Source: an uncultured Porphyromonadaceae bacterium (lineage in GTDB: Bacteria > Bacteroidota > Bacteroidia > Bacteroidales > Muribaculaceae). Taken from it: a stretch of 64,000 nt of DNA. The stretch is from the NCBI GenBank assembly GCA_947175545.1, contig CAMWNI010000003.1, forward strand, positions 1 to 64,000, in the 5' to 3' direction. Each line of letters opens with the position of its first letter. The first letter of the stretch is position 1. Shown here piece after piece: positions 15,653 to 24,639 of the stretch. The notes beneath the pieces are model-generated. The model worked only from the letters and a program-made list of their open reading frames with translations, did not search any database and was not told where the DNA came from. The position numbers and the translations under genes are program-made.

Positions 15653-18610
15653 TTATTTATTATTGTTCTTTTTCGGGTGCTTGTTGAAGCGGTATAGAAC
15701 CGTCAGCATGGCATAGCGTCTGAGGGTGTTGGTCCAAGTCTCATAGCGCCCTTGGGAGTCAACGCTGATTCTGTAAGGCTTTTGCTGGCCTAAGATGTCG
15801 TTGGCCGATAGTTTGAAGGTCAGGTTGCCTTTCATGATGCTCTTGCTGAGCGATGCGTTCCAAAGCCATTGTGCTTCATTCATTTCGGCAACGTCATAGC
15901 CGGTGCTGCAAGTCATGGTCATTTTGGTGCGCAACTGCATTTCCCACGGCAACTCGACAATGGCGGTCATTGATGCGTGATAGTTCATGGCGGAAATCTT
16001 GCGGAATCCTTCGCGCTCGCCATGTGAGTTCTGCCATTCTGCCGAGCCGTCCAGACTCAGAGTCGACCCGTTCTTAAATTTGTAAGCTCCTCCCAGATTG
16101 CCACTGAGATTCAGGTTCTTGACCAACGAGCGCTCCGGGCTTCCCACTGTTGTGTGGAAGTCTACGCTGTGGGCATAATTGCCATATATGTCTCCGGAAA
16201 GGGTTATCTGCTTGGTCGCGCCGAAGGTGTGCGAGTAGTAGGTACATCCGTTCACGTTCCAGTTGCCGTTGATGTTCATTGGCTTATAGATTGTAACGTC
16301 GGTTTCCGGATTGTAAATGGAGGCATTGCCTATTGCGTCCTGAGTGAGATTATAAGAGAAGAAGGATGAAAAATGGCTGTTGGTGGAGCGGCCATAGCGC
16401 GAAAGGTAGAGATTGATATTATGAGCCTTGCTCTTGCGCAGATTATGTGCATTATATTCGTAGATAATCAGCGGGTTTGATGATTCGCGATTATGCAGAA
16501 ACAGATTGATGGATGGCTCTGACTGGTTGAGTCTGTATCGGAGGGTCACGTTGACGTAGCGAATCTTGTTTTCAGAGGCGTAACTTACGGATGCATTTGG
16601 TGTGAACAGATTGTCGTGTCGCAAAACGAGTTCGTGGGTGGGTTGCAGGGTGTTATAGTCCAGTGAGTTTGATCGATATTTGTGGCTGAAACCTAACGAA
16701 GCGAAAAACGCCGGATTCTTGCCCGAGTCAACTCGTGCAGTTGGTTCTAAATGGATTTGGATTTTTGCATCGCTAACAATGTTGTGGTCGTTATTGGTTG
16801 AGTTATATGAATTTCGGGCATCAATCATGGCGAATTCCGGACGAGTCATGGACGGTAGCGGTTCAGTCCCGTCAGAGGGCTGCCTGTCGGCGAAAAAAAT
16901 CTGATAGTCTCGAGATACGTGAGTGTAATGATAGTTGGTGCTGAGAGTTAAAGAAATCTTCTTACTCCGTTTTTCGTCAATCGAAGCCCAGTCCCGGTAA
17001 TAATTGGCGCCTGCTGAAAACTTACCGGTCTCAGGCCCGTCAATTCCGAATCGGTTAGAGTTGACCGGCGATTCCGGATTCTCATTTGCTCCACCAAACG
17101 TCTGGTTATAGATGGTGTTTGTTTTGCTCGTGGAGTGGTTATATGTTCCCGCGGCGTATATAAAGAAGCGGCCCGGTAAGTTCTTATGACGAACAGTAGT
17201 GTTAACGTTCAGCGATGCGTTGAGGTTTTCAGTGTTACTGAGTGCTGCGGTGCGTAGTCGAGTGAGTAGAATGTCGTTGTAGCGCTTTGAGAACGGGCGG
17301 GCAAACACAGAATCGAGTGCTTCGGTTCGTTTGGTCTCCTCCGGCATTTCGGTGAATGTGGCTGTACGTGACAGCGATGGACTTTCGTTGTGGCTCCATG
17401 AGAAGTTTGGAGTTATGCTCAGATATACGTTTTCACCCTTGAAATGAAAAAAGTGGTCGGTCTTTAGGTCGGTTATGCGAGATCTGTAGCTGTCTGAGGA
17501 GCGTCTGTACAGGTCGCCGGTCGGAAAGAAGACGGTCGATGCTGTTTCAAACAGTAAAAGGTTGTCCTCATGTCCGACAATGATACTGCCGCTGGCTCGG
17601 ACCTTCTTGCTGTCCGGATCATACAGATAGTCTATGCCCCCTTTTTTTATGGTGCCTTCGCCGGTTGAATGGTCATAGCTCTCCCAGTTGCCTTCTGACG
17701 ATGGCTTCGATGAGTTCATAAGGTTGTTGAAGTTGCCGAATGCACTCAGACGGAGATTTTCCGTGAATCCCAGGCCAAACAGTTTGCCGACCCAGCGGTC
17801 GTCGGTTCCGTAACCACCTTCGGCCGATGCCATCCAGCCGATGGAGTATTCTTTTTTCAGAACAACGTCCATCACTAAGTTCTCTTCATCCTCCTTGCGA
17901 GAGAGTTTCTGTGATGCTTGCGTCATGTAATCATCTTCTGAGGCTTTGTCATAGACCTGGATATTCTTCACTGTGTATGACGGCAGGTTCTTCATAGCCA
18001 CATTCATGTCGCCTTTGAAGAAATCTTTACCGTTGATAAGCAGTGAGTTGATTTTGCGTCCGTTGACTGTTATTTCGCCGTTGGCGTTCAGTTGCGCGTT
18101 GGGCAGCTGGCGTATAAGCGCGTCGAGCATCGAGCCTTCCGCAAGGTTGAAGGCGTTGGCATTGTAGACAATCGTGTCACCGTTCATTACCATTTTTATT
18201 GCTGTGGCGACCACTTCAACCTCATTAAGATCCTTGTGCCTTTCTTTTTGCATTGGAATTGTTCCGAGCCATACCGTGGTCTGGTCACGATACTTGCGTT
18301 CGAATTCCTTGACTATCGGTTCGTAGCCTTCACGATCAAGAGTCAGCATATATTTGCCCACGCCGCCCTGAATCATGGCGCGGATTTCGCCGTCCTTATC
18401 GGTCATCAGCTCGTCGCGATGTCCGGAGAGCAACTTGAATTGAACGGAGTCGGCATCATTTACATGCGAAATCATTACGGCAACAGAGTCAAGTCCTACC
18501 CAGGCCGAAGTATCGCCTTGAGTTGTATAGGCCCGCAAAATGAAGTTGTCATTTTTTGCCGCTATTGACAGACTGCTGATTAACAGCATTAGTACAAAGA
18601 ACTTTCGCAT
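15653..18610 (-). CDS. Outer-membrane beta-barrel protein with TonB-dependent-receptor-like plug
   Basis: A 985-aa exported protein with signal peptide MRKFFVLMLLISSLSIAA. A carboxypeptidase-regulatory-like beta-sandwich (~25-125) and a plug-like segment (~130-230, TIVYNANAFNLAEGSMLDAL, then VNGRKINSLLINGKDFF) precede a long barrel rich in alternating aromatic strands. This matches the outer-membrane beta-barrel family of Bacteroidetes, which resembles SusC but lacks a SusD partner. The substrate is unknown. The gene is convergent with and abuts the UDG-family gene. A TAACTTTG box on the minus strand lies at 18662-18669. Confidence 0.85.
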   Translation of the reverse strand: MRKFFVLMLLISSLSIAAKNDNFILRAYTTQGDTSAWVGLDSVAVMISHVNDADSVQFKLLSGHRDELMTDKDGEIRAMIQGGVGKYMLTLDREGYEPIVKEFERKYRDQTTVWLGTIPMQKERHKDLNEVEVVATAIKMVMNGDTIVYNANAFNLAEGSMLDALIRQLPNAQLNANGEITVNGRKINSLLINGKDFFKGDMNVAMKNLPSYTVKNIQVYDKASEDDYMTQASQKLSRKEDEENLVMDVVLKKEYSIGWMASAEGGYGTDDRWVGKLFGLGFTENLRLSAFGNFNNLMNSSKPSSEGNWESYDHSTGEGTIKKGGIDYLYDPDSKKVRASGSIIVGHEDNLLLFETASTVFFPTGDLYRRSSDSYRSRITDLKTDHFFHFKGENVYLSITPNFSWSHNESPSLSRTATFTEMPEETKRTEALDSVFARPFSKRYNDILLTRLRTAALSNTENLNASLNVNTTVRHKNLPGRFFIYAAGTYNHSTSKTNTIYNQTFGGANENPESPVNSNRFGIDGPETGKFSAGANYYRDWASIDEKRSKKISLTLSTNYHYTHVSRDYQIFFADRQPSDGTEPLPSMTRPEFAMIDARNSYNSTNNDHNIVSDAKIQIHLEPTARVDSGKNPAFFASLGFSHKYRSNSLDYNTLQPTHELVLRHDNLFTPNASVSYASENKIRYVNVTLRYRLNQSEPSINLFLHNRESSNPLIIYEYNAHNLRKSKAHNINLYLSRYGRSTNSHFSSFFSYNLTQDAIGNASIYNPETDVTIYKPMNINGNWNVNGCTYYSHTFGATKQITLSGDIYGNYAHSVDFHTTVGSPERSLVKNLNLSGNLGGAYKFKNGSTLSLDGSAEWQNSHGEREGFRKISAMNYHASMTAIVELPWEMQLRTKMTMTCSTGYDVAEMNEAQWLWNASLSKSIMKGNLTFKLSANDILGQQKPYRISVDSQGRYETWTNTLRRYAMLTVLYRFNKHPKKNNNK

Positions 18611-18661
18611 AATGGAGATTGGTTTTATAGCCTTTTTTTATATAGCAGGCTGTAATAGCGG

Positions 18662-18669
18662 CAAAGTTA
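18662..18669 (-). promoter_or_regulatory. -7 box for the outer-membrane barrel gene
   Basis: TAACTTTG on the minus strand, about 50 nt before ATG 18610. No good TTTG at -33; TTGA at an 18-bp spacing is the nearest. Confidence 0.5.
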
Positions 18670-18683
18670 ATAAAAAAACCGAA

Positions 18684-19277
18684 TTAATCAACTATTGTGT
18701 CTTGCAATTTTTCAAGACGAGAGCGCAGTTCGGGTATGAGGTCGGCACGGGAGCGCAGAGTCAGTCTGCATGTATTGTCAAATTCGCGGTCAAGAATAAT
18801 AACTTCAGGATGTTTGACAATCTGCATGACTCCGTTCATGGCCTGATATGGAAATGTGACGGTCAGCGTTTCCTCGCGGTGGCGCTCAATAATTTCAGCG
18901 TCGTCAAGACAGAGACGCGCGCTTTCGCGATATGCGGCTATGAGGCCGGGGGTGCCGAGTTTGATGCCGCCGAAGTAGCGGACCACAGCAACTACCACAT
19001 TTCGAAGTTCCTTGGAGTTGATCTGGCCTAAAATCGGTTTGCCGGCGGTGCCGGAAGGCTCGCCGTTGTCATTTGAGTAGCTTACGGGGTTTTCGGACCC
19101 GATAACCCATGCCCAGCAGACATGGCGGGCGTCAAAAAATTCTTTTTGCAGCCCGGCAACAAAGTCTTTGGCTTCTTCGACTGTTTCGGCCGGCGAGGCA
19201 AACGCCAGAAAACGGCTCATTTTTTCCGTGAACCGGGCGCGGGATGGAGCGGCGATTGTCAGATAACCGTCAGCCAT
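18684..19277 (-). CDS. IMPACT/YigZ family protein
   Basis: A 197-aa protein of the UPF0029/IMPACT family. The N-terminal domain carries DARHVCWAWVIG, NDNGEPSGTAGKPILGQI and RYFGGIKLGTPGL, the family signatures. A C-terminal DUF1949-type domain covers about 125-197. The bacterial role is uncertain (ribosome or translation-linked). ATG 19277 is 7 bp after the lptG-type gene stop and preceded by a G-run, so it is preferred over the in-frame upstream ATGs lying inside that gene. Confidence 0.88.
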   Translation of the reverse strand: MADGYLTIAAPSRARFTEKMSRFLAFASPAETVEEAKDFVAGLQKEFFDARHVCWAWVIGSENPVSYSNDNGEPSGTAGKPILGQINSKELRNVVVAVVRYFGGIKLGTPGLIAAYRESARLCLDDAEIIERHREETLTVTFPYQAMNGVMQIVKHPEVIILDREFDNTCRLTLRSRADLIPELRSRLEKLQDTIVD

Positions 19278-19284
19278 AGGGGGG

Positions 19285-20391
19285 TCAATAGCGTGAGGCT
19301 CGCCGATAGAGTACGAGCGCGATAATGGCATATACGAAGTTCGGAATCCACATTGCAACCATCGGAGTGGTCATGCCGGTGACGGCAAATGTCTGCGTGA
19401 GGGTCATGAACAGAATGTACGTGAAACTCAACACGAGGCCAATGCCGATGTTGACACCCATGCCGCCCTTGACCTTACGGGACGACAGGCTGACGCCGAT
19501 AATCGTCAGGATGAATGCGGCGGCACATGAGGCATAACGCCTGTGATATTCAATTTCAAATTGGCGAACGTTGGCAACGCCGCGCTGGCTTTGCCGCTCA
19601 ATGTAATTAGACAGTTCCGGAGTGGTCATTGCCTCATGGTCGCTTGTGGAGATGACGATGTCCTGCGGCTGAATCGGCACTATGGTGTCCAGTTCCAACC
19701 CGGACCTGATAATCTCGCGCTCGTCACCGAACTTGCGCTCAATGTAGTTGCGCAGGCGCCAAGAGTAGCCTCCGCGCCATTCCGCCGACGCGGCTGTCAG
19801 ACGCGAGGTCAGGCGCTGACCGTCGAAACTGTCGAGGCTGAAACGCGTTCCGCGGTTGCTAAGGGTGTTGAAATCGCCAAGATAGGCAACGCAGTCTTTG
19901 CTGATGCGGAGTTGGGCGTTGGTCGTCGCGCTGATGCGTTTGTCTTTGACGTAAGTGTTCATGAAATTGCGCATCTTGACATTGCCCGGTGGAATGACGT
20001 AGGCTGACAGAACAAAGGTCAGTACGGCGATGACAGCGGCCGAGAAAAGATAGGGGCGCATCAGTCTCCGATAACTCATGCCGGATGAGAGCATCGCAAT
20101 AATTTCCGAGTTGCCCGCAAGTTTCGATGTAAAGAAAATGACGGCGATGAACACGAACAGCGGACTGAACTGGTTGGCAAAATAGGGCAGGAAGTTAAGG
20201 AAATAATCAAAGATTATCTCATTCAGGGGCGCTTTCTGGAACGCTTCCATCTTTTCATTGATGTCAAACATCACCGTGATTGCAAGAATCAGGGCCAGAG
20301 CGAAGCAGTAAGTCCCTAAGAACTTACGGATTATGTAGCGGTCAAGAATCACAGCCGGCGGGTTACCTCCTGAACCTTCCAAGCCTTCCAT
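19285..20391 (-). CDS. lptG: LptF/LptG family permease of the lipopolysaccharide exporter
   Basis: A 368-aa inner-membrane protein of the YjgP/YjgQ family. Three N-terminal helices (~20-120), a periplasmic beta-jellyroll (~130-265) and three C-terminal helices (~280-365) are visible. With LptB and LptC these proteins extract LPS from the inner membrane. Assignment to LptG rather than LptF is by general resemblance and is tentative. The start overlaps the end of tgt by 43 bp, so a later start (TTG or GTG before ILDRYIIRKF) is possible. Operon: tgt, this gene, IMPACT protein. Confidence 0.88.
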   Translation of the reverse strand: MEGLEGSGGNPPAVILDRYIIRKFLGTYCFALALILAITVMFDINEKMEAFQKAPLNEIIFDYFLNFLPYFANQFSPLFVFIAVIFFTSKLAGNSEIIAMLSSGMSYRRLMRPYLFSAAVIAVLTFVLSAYVIPPGNVKMRNFMNTYVKDKRISATTNAQLRISKDCVAYLGDFNTLSNRGTRFSLDSFDGQRLTSRLTAASAEWRGGYSWRLRNYIERKFGDEREIIRSGLELDTIVPIQPQDIVISTSDHEAMTTPELSNYIERQSQRGVANVRQFEIEYHRRYASCAAAFILTIIGVSLSSRKVKGGMGVNIGIGLVLSFTYILFMTLTQTFAVTGMTTPMVAMWIPNFVYAIIALVLYRRASRY

Positions 20392-21479
20392 TGTGCGAAG
20401 TCGCCTGCAAGTATATGCTCTCTTGCCTGGCGCACGAGACTCAGATAAAAGGCAAGATTGTGAATTGACGCAATCTGCATTGCAAGAATTTCCTGTGCAA
20501 TGAACAGATGGCGCAGATATGCTTTCGAGTAAATACGGTCAACTTCGGCGGCTCCGTCTTCTTGGATTGGCGAGAAATCGTTGGCCCACTTGGCGTTGCG
20601 CATGTTCATTATGCCGTGGTCCGTGAAGAGCATGCCGTTACGCCCGTTGCGTGTCGGCATGACGCAGTCCATCATGTCAACTCCGCGGTCAATCGCCTCA
20701 AGGATGTTGGCCGGAGTTCCGACCCCCATCAGGTAGCGTGGACGGTCGGCGGGCAGAATTTCATTGACAACCTCAATCATTTCATACATGACCTCCGTAG
20801 GTTCGCCGACGGCCAGGCCGCCTATGGCATTGCCTTCGGCGCCGAGGTCGGCGACTTCCGAGGCTGCGCGCCGACGCAAATCCGGATATGTGCAGCCCTG
20901 AACAATCGGGAAGAACGTCTGGTTGTGGCCGTACAGCGGTTCGGTTTCCTTGAAGTGCTGCCAGCCTCGGCGCAGCCAACGCATAGTCAGGTCAAGGCTC
21001 TTTGACGCATACTCGCGGCTGCTCTGTCCGGGTGGACATTCATCAAGCGCCATCATGATGTCCGAGCCGATTATGCGCTGAATGTCAACGACGCTCTCCG
21101 GCGTGAACAGATGGCGTGAACCGTCAATATGGCTGCGGAAATGCGCGCCTTCTTCCGTGAGTTTGCGATTGTCGGACAGTGAAAACACCTGAAAACCACC
21201 GCTGTCAGTCAAAATCGGGCGATCCCAGCCGTTAAATTTGTGCAGGCCGCCGGCCGCGCGCAATGTCTCCATGCCCGGACGCAGATACAGATGATAAGTG
21301 TTGCCCAGAATAATCTGGGCTTTTACCTCCTCTTTCATTTCGCGGACATGTACGGCCTTGATGGCGCCGACGGTGCCGACGGGCATAAATATAGGGGTTT
21401 CTATCTGGCCGTGGTCAGTCTGAATCAGTCCGGCGCGCGCATTAGTTCCGGGTGCGGTTCCTTGAAGGGTAAATTCCAT
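20349..21479 (-). CDS. tgt: tRNA-guanine transglycosylase (queuosine pathway)
   Basis: A 376-aa TIM-barrel enzyme exchanging G34 for preQ1 in tRNAs with GUN anticodons. Active-site features are present: the general-base Asp in ILTDSGGFQVF, the nucleophile Asp in MDCVMPTRNGRNG, and GGLAVGEP. The usual zinc cysteines (CxCxxC before the final IHNL) are absent: this region reads FSPIQEDGAAEVDRIYSKAY, with only the His retained. ATG 21479 is used because the longer frame runs back over the tRNA terminator hairpin. The gene lies directly downstream of tRNA-His(GTG), one of its substrates. Confidence 0.93.
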   Translation of the reverse strand: MEFTLQGTAPGTNARAGLIQTDHGQIETPIFMPVGTVGAIKAVHVREMKEEVKAQIILGNTYHLYLRPGMETLRAAGGLHKFNGWDRPILTDSGGFQVFSLSDNRKLTEEGAHFRSHIDGSRHLFTPESVVDIQRIIGSDIMMALDECPPGQSSREYASKSLDLTMRWLRRGWQHFKETEPLYGHNQTFFPIVQGCTYPDLRRRAASEVADLGAEGNAIGGLAVGEPTEVMYEMIEVVNEILPADRPRYLMGVGTPANILEAIDRGVDMMDCVMPTRNGRNGMLFTDHGIMNMRNAKWANDFSPIQEDGAAEVDRIYSKAYLRHLFIAQEILAMQIASIHNLAFYLSLVRQAREHILAGDFAQWKAWKVQEVTRRL

Positions 21480-21503
21480 CTTTTTAGTCGACTCTTTTTG
21501 AAA

Positions 21504-21535
21504 AACGCCGGAAACCAATTCAGGAATCCGGCGTT
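21504..21535 (-). terminator. Terminator after tRNA-His
   Basis: AACGCCGGA (21504-21512) pairs with TCCGGCGTT (21527-21535); the minus strand continues TTTC and then TTTTT. It lies between the tRNA and tgt. Confidence 0.75.
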
Positions 21536-21549
21536 AAGGAATTAAAGAG

Positions 21550-21624
<75 letters not shown>

Positions 21625-21644
21625 ATATTGTGGTTTTACGGCTG

Positions 21645-21676
21645 CAAAGTTACGAAGTTATTTTGTATTCTCCAAA
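21645..21676 (-). promoter_or_regulatory. tRNA-His promoter
   Basis: On the minus strand: TTTG (21673-21676), 20-bp spacer, TAACTTTG (21645-21652). The -33 box lies inside the left copy of the 31-bp direct repeat. Confidence 0.8.
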
Positions 21677-21694
21677 TTTTTATCAAAAAAAATC
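21664..21694. repeat. 31-bp direct repeat, left copy
   Basis: Begins TGTATTCTCCAAATTTTTAT and is identical over 31 bases to 23268-23298. It brackets the acyltransferase gene. Confidence 0.9.
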
Positions 21695-21850
21695 AAAAAG
21701 TCCCTATCTTGTCAGTCATTGAGGCGAGTGCATTTTTCTGATCGAAAAACTCCCATTTTAATCCATCGGCCTAATATAGAAGCAGGGAACATGTAAGAGG
21801 TTAGTTTATACAAGCATCTTTTGAGGTAATAAAATAGCAAACATGAGACG

Positions 21851-22912
21851 TTACGCTATTTTACTTTTTATCAAGCCGAAATCTTCACCGCGCGGGAATA
21901 GTACACGTCTCAAAAAAACAATACGATTAATCACCGACGCAAATATATAAGATATAAGTAGAACAATAACAAACTCAACACATAGGGCAAAGAATCCATC
22001 TAATATTTTTCTCGGAACTATGAGTTCAATCAGAATACACACAAGAGGATGTATCATGTATATCGCAAATGAAAAATTGCCAATACATCTCAAAATCGAT
22101 ATTTTTTCAATATATTTTCTCGAATAATAAATTGCAAGAAAAAACACAATAGGGAATACTCCTCGAAGTAATCTAAATACAATCTGATTTTGATAAAATA
22201 AAATGAATATTATTGAGCAAAGAACTACGCCTATCCATGGTAATATACTATTTTTCAAAAAATTTCGTAATATAATAGTTACACATACAGTTCCTAATGT
22301 TAAATACCCTAAGCCTTGCCAAACGGAGAATGGAGATAGAGCCTCCGAGATTAGAACGAATTTACGGGATATAAAATGAGCGCCCCACAACACACTATAT
22401 ATACAAAATGTGATTCCTCCTATCAAATAAAAGAGATTTATCATTCCTTTTGAGAATTTTCGCCTATGAATCCACATTCTAATAATTGTCATTGAAAAAA
22501 AGCAAGGTAAAAACCAAAGAAATTGGACTCCACAGAATTCATTAATAAGATGTATACCTCCTGTGATATAAGACCACATACCTAAGAGGGTATTATTTAT
22601 GTGCGGAATAATATCATGATTATTGCAAAATGCCGATTCATGAAGTATAGTAACATTTATGATAATTAACCCGGTATAAAATAGCCAAAATGGATACAAA
22701 AGTTTAATCCCTTGATTTAGAATCTTAGTTATAGTAAGTGTCTTGATGGGATAGCATACTGATAGTATAAAAAATGCTTGTACATGAAAACAATATAAAA
22801 ATGATTGAAAGGTACTGTTGATTCCTCTCAAATGTCCCATAACAATTAATAACATCAGTAATCCTTTTATGGCCTGAGACTCATTACGAGTAATTAAAGT
22901 TGGCAGTTGCAC
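21851..22912 (-). CDS. Membrane acyltransferase (acyltransferase-3 family)
   Basis: A 353-aa polytopic membrane protein with about ten helices. It starts in the family manner (ITRNESQAIKGLLMLLIVMG, the following HL giving the conserved His region). The family O-acetylates surface sugars such as LPS or capsule; the acceptor is unknown. No ATG starts the frame. GTG 22912 has GGAGG 8 nt upstream (22921-22925) and is preferred to TTG 22933. The gene is clearly more AT-rich than its neighbours and bracketed by an exact 31-bp repeat, suggesting horizontal acquisition. Confidence 0.85.
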   Translation of the reverse strand: MQLPTLITRNESQAIKGLLMLLIVMGHLRGINSTFQSFLYCFHVQAFFILSVCYPIKTLTITKILNQGIKLLYPFWLFYTGLIIINVTILHESAFCNNHDIIPHINNTLLGMWSYITGGIHLINEFCGVQFLWFLPCFFSMTIIRMWIHRRKFSKGMINLFYLIGGITFCIYSVLWGAHFISRKFVLISEALSPFSVWQGLGYLTLGTVCVTIILRNFLKNSILPWIGVVLCSIIFILFYQNQIVFRLLRGVFPIVFFLAIYYSRKYIEKISILRCIGNFSFAIYMIHPLVCILIELIVPRKILDGFFALCVEFVIVLLISYIFASVINRIVFLRRVLFPRGEDFGLIKSKIA

Positions 22913-23017
22913 ATCTGCTGCCTCCGGTATCAACGAGTTGTTGTGGGGGGGGATAATTTGCTTGTAATCATACTGTTAGGTTGTTGTAGTGGGGTGAAAG
23001 TAGATTATTCTACGCAA

Positions 23018-23048
23018 CAAAATTACGAAAATAAATATGTAAATCAAA
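23018..23048 (-). promoter_or_regulatory. Promoter of the acyltransferase gene
   Basis: On the minus strand: TTTG (23045-23048), 19-bp spacer, TAATTTTG (23018-23025). The leader is about 100 nt and contains a C8 run (G8 on the plus strand, 22945-22952). Confidence 0.75.
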
Positions 23049-23097
23049 AATGCAACACTTTTTCCGGGCAATTGCATTCATTGCGCTACTTGCACCC

Positions 23098-23132
23098 CCG
23101 CTCGCCCGATGGCTCGGGGATGCGTCGCGTAA
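23098..23132. repeat. Dispersed 3'-flank repeat, copy 1
   Basis: Shares most of its ~35 bases with 27397-27432, including TCGGGGATGCG and CGCGTAA. Like that copy, it lies beyond the hairpin that ends a minus-strand gene. Confidence 0.6.
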
Positions 23133-23228
23133 TTGGGTGGTGAGGGTGTTCTTTGTCCGCGGGTTTCACTTGCGGCTATTTGTCTGCGCACGCTCTTCGG
23201 CGTGCTGATTCTGTGCTGCGCCATAAAA

Positions 23229-23262
23229 AAGATTGCGGCCTGCAAAAGCGAGCAGCAATCTT
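23229..23262 (-). terminator. Imperfect hairpin after the SPFH operon
   Basis: GATTGC and GCAATC form the base of an imperfect hairpin, with AAAA on the left (minus-strand TTTT after it). It matches the 27450-27489 terminator in layout. Confidence 0.5.
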
Positions 23263-23267
23263 AATTA

Positions 23268-23298
23268 TGTATTCTCCAAATTTTTATCAAAAAAAATC
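23268..23298. repeat. 31-bp direct repeat, right copy
   Basis: Identical to 21664-21694. It lies between the last gene of the SPFH operon and that operon's terminator hairpin. Confidence 0.9.
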
Positions 23299-23323
23299 TT
23301 TTTTGTCAGGAACCGAGGCTAAT

Positions 23324-23908
23324 TTATAGATTAACCGTTACGCCAAGCAGGTCGGCCAGTGCGTTTGTGTCTGCATTGGTCGCTCCCATCGAACAAGCGG
23401 AGTTAAACTCTTCGGTCCATGATGGATTCGTGCATAGGGCTTTCCTTTCGAAATAATCTTTTTTGATGTAAGCGAGCATTAAAGAGTAAACCGGATTCGG
23501 TGCAATCATATTGGCCGCGTTGAGATATTCAATCGCTTTGTCAATATTGGCGCGAGGAGTTACAAATGCTTTTTTGCCTTGCAGCAGTCCTACTGCGGCG
23601 TAAAAATAGGAGTCTGCATCCTCAAAATTGTCTCTTATGGCAATTTCAAACGCCTCGTTCGCTTTGTCATAGAGTTTTAATTTAAGGTAGCAGATGCCCA
23701 TTGAGCGGTTTAAGTCACGGTTGTTCGGATCAGATGCGAGTTGAGTCCTATAAGAATGGGCGTATTTATTGACTTGTAAAGGCGAAAATGTGCTGATAGC
23801 ACCTATTGAATGAATAACTACGGGACCTCCGCAGTATTCACAGTTTGTCATGTCAGGTGCGACTCTTGCGCCGCAGCCGGGACATTCATGGAATTCAGCA
23901 GTAGCCAT
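23324..23908 (-). CDS. Zinc-ribbon plus TPR-like protein, last gene of the SPFH operon
   Basis: A 194-aa soluble protein. The N-terminal zinc ribbon has two CxxC pairs at residues 9-27 (CPGCGARV then CEYCGG). Residues 45-130 look like tetratricopeptide helices (RDLNRSMGICYLKLKLYDKA). Proteins with ribbon plus TPR often act as scaffolds, but the function is not known. Its ATG shares a base with the stop of the upstream gene (TAATG at 23906-23910), so it is translationally coupled to the membrane protein before it. Confidence 0.75.
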   Translation of the reverse strand: MATAEFHECPGCGARVAPDMTNCEYCGGPVVIHSIGAISTFSPLQVNKYAHSYRTQLASDPNNRDLNRSMGICYLKLKLYDKANEAFEIAIRDNFEDADSYFYAAVGLLQGKKAFVTPRANIDKAIEYLNAANMIAPNPVYSLMLAYIKKDYFERKALCTNPSWTEEFNSACSMGATNADTNALADLLGVTVNL

Positions 23909-24639
23909 TATTTTCTAACGGATTTTTTGATAGAGTTAAGTGTAATTATTGATTTCTCAGAATACTCCTTTAAGCTTGCAGCAAAGTTTTCGGATACAGG
24001 TTCTGCCAGGATTTCCTCTAATCCGGAGCAAATGGATGCAACTCGTCTGGAAAAATTCGGGTCTGACATGACGGCAGGCGATATCGTTGACAGGCCGCGG
24101 CATAAGGCCGTTACCGATGAGGTGAGATAGGTTAACTCCGGATGTGCCATAAGAATCAGGTTGAATTGCTGCGAAAGCATTTCTGCATTTGTGGCGATAT
24201 AATCTGCCTGACGGCGGTTGGCTGCAAGCGATGCCGATGAATTATCGGTCGCCTTGTCAATTTTTATGGTCAGAGCGCCAACGAGTACCCATAACACTGT
24301 AAGCACCATGATTACGGCAAGATAGACTTTTATCGGCAACCAGTGGTGCAGCAAAATGCTAAAGAGCAGCATCCACACCAGTGCGATTCCTATATAGAAC
24401 ACACTGTATATGCCGCTCATCCATTTTAGGACTACGGAGGAGTCGCGCTTTGGCAGCCATGCGATGTAGGAGAACAATATGACTTCAAGGAATACCGAAT
24501 AAACCATATTGGTCCAGAACAGCTTGCCCGGCTCTGTTGGCATAAAGATAAAGAATAACGCTACGGTGGCTGATATTACCGCAAACGGTGCGATGATATC
24601 TGCGACTAAATTGATTGTCTTTTGATCTTTCATGGTCAT
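23908..24639 (-). CDS. Unknown four-helix membrane protein of the SPFH operon
   Basis: A 243-aa protein with four predicted membrane helices in residues 10-135 (IIAPFAVISATVALFFIFM; MVYSVFLEVILFSYIAWL; two more to ALTIKI). A soluble C-terminal helical half follows (~140-243). I do not recognise the family. ATG 24639 overlaps the SPFH gene stop (ATGA, 24636-24639). The open frame runs further upstream inside the SPFH gene, but the coupled start is the natural one. Confidence 0.7.
   Translation of the reverse strand: MTMKDQKTINLVADIIAPFAVISATVALFFIFMPTEPGKLFWTNMVYSVFLEVILFSYIAWLPKRDSSVVLKWMSGIYSVFYIGIALVWMLLFSILLHHWLPIKVYLAVIMVLTVLWVLVGALTIKIDKATDNSSASLAANRRQADYIATNAEMLSQQFNLILMAHPELTYLTSSVTALCRGLSTISPAVMSDPNFSRRVASICSGLEEILAEPVSENFAASLKEYSEKSIITLNSIKKSVRK

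Noticed and set aside
22945-22952. G8 tract as a phase-variation switch of the acyltransferase
   Set aside because: It lies in the untranslated leader, not in the frame or the promoter spacer. An effect on translation is possible but nothing in the sequence shows it.
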